Below, piece after piece: positions 36,212 to 37,261 of a stretch of DNA of 37,261 nt. The stretch covers positions 1 to 37,261 of the forward strand of contig CAJJAM010000018.1 in NCBI GenBank assembly GCA_905182235.1. Direction: 5' to 3'. This DNA is from SAR86 cluster bacterium SAR86B (GTDB taxonomy: Bacteria > Pseudomonadota > Gammaproteobacteria > Magnimaribacterales > Magnimaribacteraceae). The first letter of the stretch is position 1; each line of letters starts with the position of its first letter. The position numbers were made by a program, and so were the translations under genes. The notes beneath the pieces are model-generated. The model saw only the letters and a program-made list of their open reading frames with translations, was not told where the DNA came from and ran no database searches.

Positions 36212-37072
36212 TTAACCTTCAATCTGGGCCATTACTTCAGTTGCAAAATCAACCTTTTCAACCTCTATACCTTCCCCAACTTCAAATCTTGTAAAGCTTA
36301 ATATCGTAGCATTATTTTCTTTTAATAGATCAGATATCTTCTTGTTAGGATCCTTAACAAAACCTTGTTCAGTTAAACTAACTTCTGCTAGATATTTATT
36401 TATTTTTCCTTCTATCATCTTTTCAACAATTTCAGGGGGCTTTCCGCTATCTTCAGATTGAGCTTTAAAAATTTCTTTTTCTTTTAAAATTGTTTCTTCA
36501 GGAATATCAGCTGGAGAGATGGCCAGTGGATCAGTAGCAGCAATATGCATAGCAATATCTTTTGCAGTTCCTTCATTTCCTCCTTCTAAAGAAATTATTG
36601 TTCCAATCTTCTTATTACTATGAACATATAAACCTGCAGAATTTGCTTGTTCAATACTCCTTGAAATTCTTCGAACAACAATATTCTCACCAAGTTTTTG
36701 TACTAATTTTTCTCTTTTTTCTTCTAGGCCATTCCTTAATAACTCTTCTAAATCAGCATCTGGATTAGCAGCTACTTGATTAACAGTTTCTTTTACAAAT
36801 TCTTGGAAAGAGTCATCTCTAGCAACGAAGTCAGTTTCGCAGTTCACCTCTACCATGCAAACTTTTCCATTCTCAGAAATTGCACCAATTAATCCATCGG
36901 CTGCTGATCTGTTAGATTTCTTACTTGCTTTTAGACCGCTTGTTTTTCTTAGCTCTTCAATTGCAAGATCTATATCTCCATTAGAGCCTTGTAAAGCTTT
37001 CTTACAATCCATTAAGCCTAAGCCAGTTTTTTCTCTTAACTCTTTAACAAGAGCTGCTGATATATCAACCAT
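36212..37072 (-). CDS. tsf: Translation elongation factor Ts
   Basis: A 286-residue guanine-nucleotide exchange factor for EF-Tu. The N-terminal UBA-like domain carries LREKTGLGLMDCKKAL (about 13-28); the core has VCMVEVNCETDFVARD (about 71-86), the EF-Tu contact region, and MHIAATDPLAIS (about 174-185), and a C-terminal module follows. The length is near E. coli EF-Ts (283). AGGAGG lies just upstream of the ATG, in the 12-base gap after the rpsB stop. The rpsB-tsf pair is standard. Confidence 0.98.
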   Translation of the reverse strand: MVDISAALVKELREKTGLGLMDCKKALQGSNGDIDLAIEELRKTSGLKASKKSNRSAADGLIGAISENGKVCMVEVNCETDFVARDDSFQEFVKETVNQVAANPDADLEELLRNGLEEKREKLVQKLGENIVVRRISRSIEQANSAGLYVHSNKKIGTIISLEGGNEGTAKDIAMHIAATDPLAISPADIPEETILKEKEIFKAQSEDSGKPPEIVEKMIEGKINKYLAEVSLTEQGFVKDPNKKISDLLKENNATILSFTRFEVGEGIEVEKVDFATEVMAQIEG

Positions 37073-37084
37073 ACATATCCTCCT

Positions 37085-37261
37085 TTAACTCTTTTCTTGG
37101 TTATCTGTAACATCTCCTGGTGCTTCTTCTGCTACCGGAGCTTCTGCTGGTGCTTCTTCTGCTACCGCAGCTTCTGCTGGTGCTTCTTCTGCTACCGCAG
37201 CTTCTGCTGGTGCTTCTTCTGCTACCGCAGCTTCTGCTGGTGCTTCTTCTGCTACCGCAGC
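37085..37261 (-). CDS. rpsB: Ribosomal protein S2, C-terminal tail only (5' part outside window)
   Basis: The last 58 codons of a reading frame that enters from beyond the right edge and ends with TAA 12 bases before tsf. The visible part is a low-complexity tail built from a ten-residue unit, AAVAEEAPAE, repeated four times and then once in changed form, ending in a short polar tail (GDVTDNQEKS). No S2 fold is visible; I assign rpsB because it is the gene directly before tsf in nearly all bacteria and because Ala/Glu-rich C-terminal extensions of S2 occur in some lineages. A different gene is possible. The tail should be disordered and highly acidic. Confidence 0.72.
   Translation of the reverse strand, partial: AAVAEEAPAEAAVAEEAPAEAAVAEEAPAEAAVAEEAPAEAPVAEEAPGDVTDNQEKS
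37111..37261. repeat. 30-bp tandem repeat within the rpsB tail
   Basis: Four identical 30-base units follow each other at 37141-37260, preceded by one copy at 37111-37140 that differs at three of 30 bases; the array runs off the window edge, so the total number is unknown. The unit is a whole number of codons, so changes in copy number keep the reading frame. Identity at third-codon positions shows recent duplication by slippage or recombination. Confidence 0.95.

Noticed and set aside
36562-37088. Plus-strand open frames across tsf and similar antisense frames elsewhere
   Set aside because: They lie opposite strongly conserved genes, lack recognisable domains and are shadows of codon composition.

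Overview
The window is a gene-dense, AT-rich stretch of a gammaproteobacterial chromosome with no mobile elements, tRNAs, rRNAs or CRISPR arrays that I can see. Gammaproteobacterial marks are the pepA-holC-valS cluster divergent from lptF-lptG, the holD-rimI pair, and the long envelope/replication cluster rpsB-tsf-frr-uppS-cdsA-dxr-rseP-bamA-skp-lpxD-fabZ-lpxA-lpxB-rnhB-dnaE-accA-tilS, in Pseudomonas-like order. The high A+T, very short intergenic gaps, many start/stop overlaps and frequent GTG/TTG starts suggest a streamlined free-living (probably marine, perhaps SAR86-like) lineage. That placement is inference and needs a phylogeny.

Layout. 1-2225: end of dapE, a POT-family peptide transporter (minus) and a small RDD membrane protein. 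2215-4303: lptG and lptF (minus). 4445-9152: pepA, holC and valS (plus, each overlapping the next by one base). 9205-9585: a small membrane protein with a cytoplasmic cold-shock domain. 9588-13145: a compact minus-strand group of tas, elaA, a membrane-anchored parvulin and a HupE/UreJ-like protein. 13207-13704: glutathione peroxidase. 13708-14622: rimI and a divergent holD (minus). 14661-17994: an apparent branched-chain amino-acid attenuator, leuA and a GPH-type symporter (plus). 17987-37261: about 19 kb, all on the minus strand, from the 3' end of rpsB down to tilS and a PaaG-like crotonase, with nearly all gaps of 0-15 bases.

How the genes work together. The large cluster joins translation (S2, EF-Ts, RRF), isoprenoid and phospholipid precursors (dxr, uppS, cdsA), outer-membrane protein assembly (bamA, skp, rseP), lipid A synthesis (lpxD, fabZ, lpxA, lpxB), fatty-acid initiation (accA) and replication (dnaE, rnhB). 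lptF/lptG complete LPS export. holC and holD supply the chi and psi accessory subunits of the DNA polymerase III holoenzyme.

Most notable: (i) upstream of leuA, a 22-codon leader peptide, half of it Leu/Val/Ile, starts at the predicted transcription start and runs into a strong hairpin, which looks like a leaderless ribosome-mediated attenuator; (ii) the S2 gene ends in perfect 30-bp tandem repeats encoding an Ala/Glu tail; (iii) pyrH is absent between tsf and frr; (iv) a cold-shock domain is fused to two N-terminal membrane segments; (v) LpxA has Met at the acyl-ruler position, predicting a C10 acyl chain. There is no gene-free stretch longer than 300 bases.
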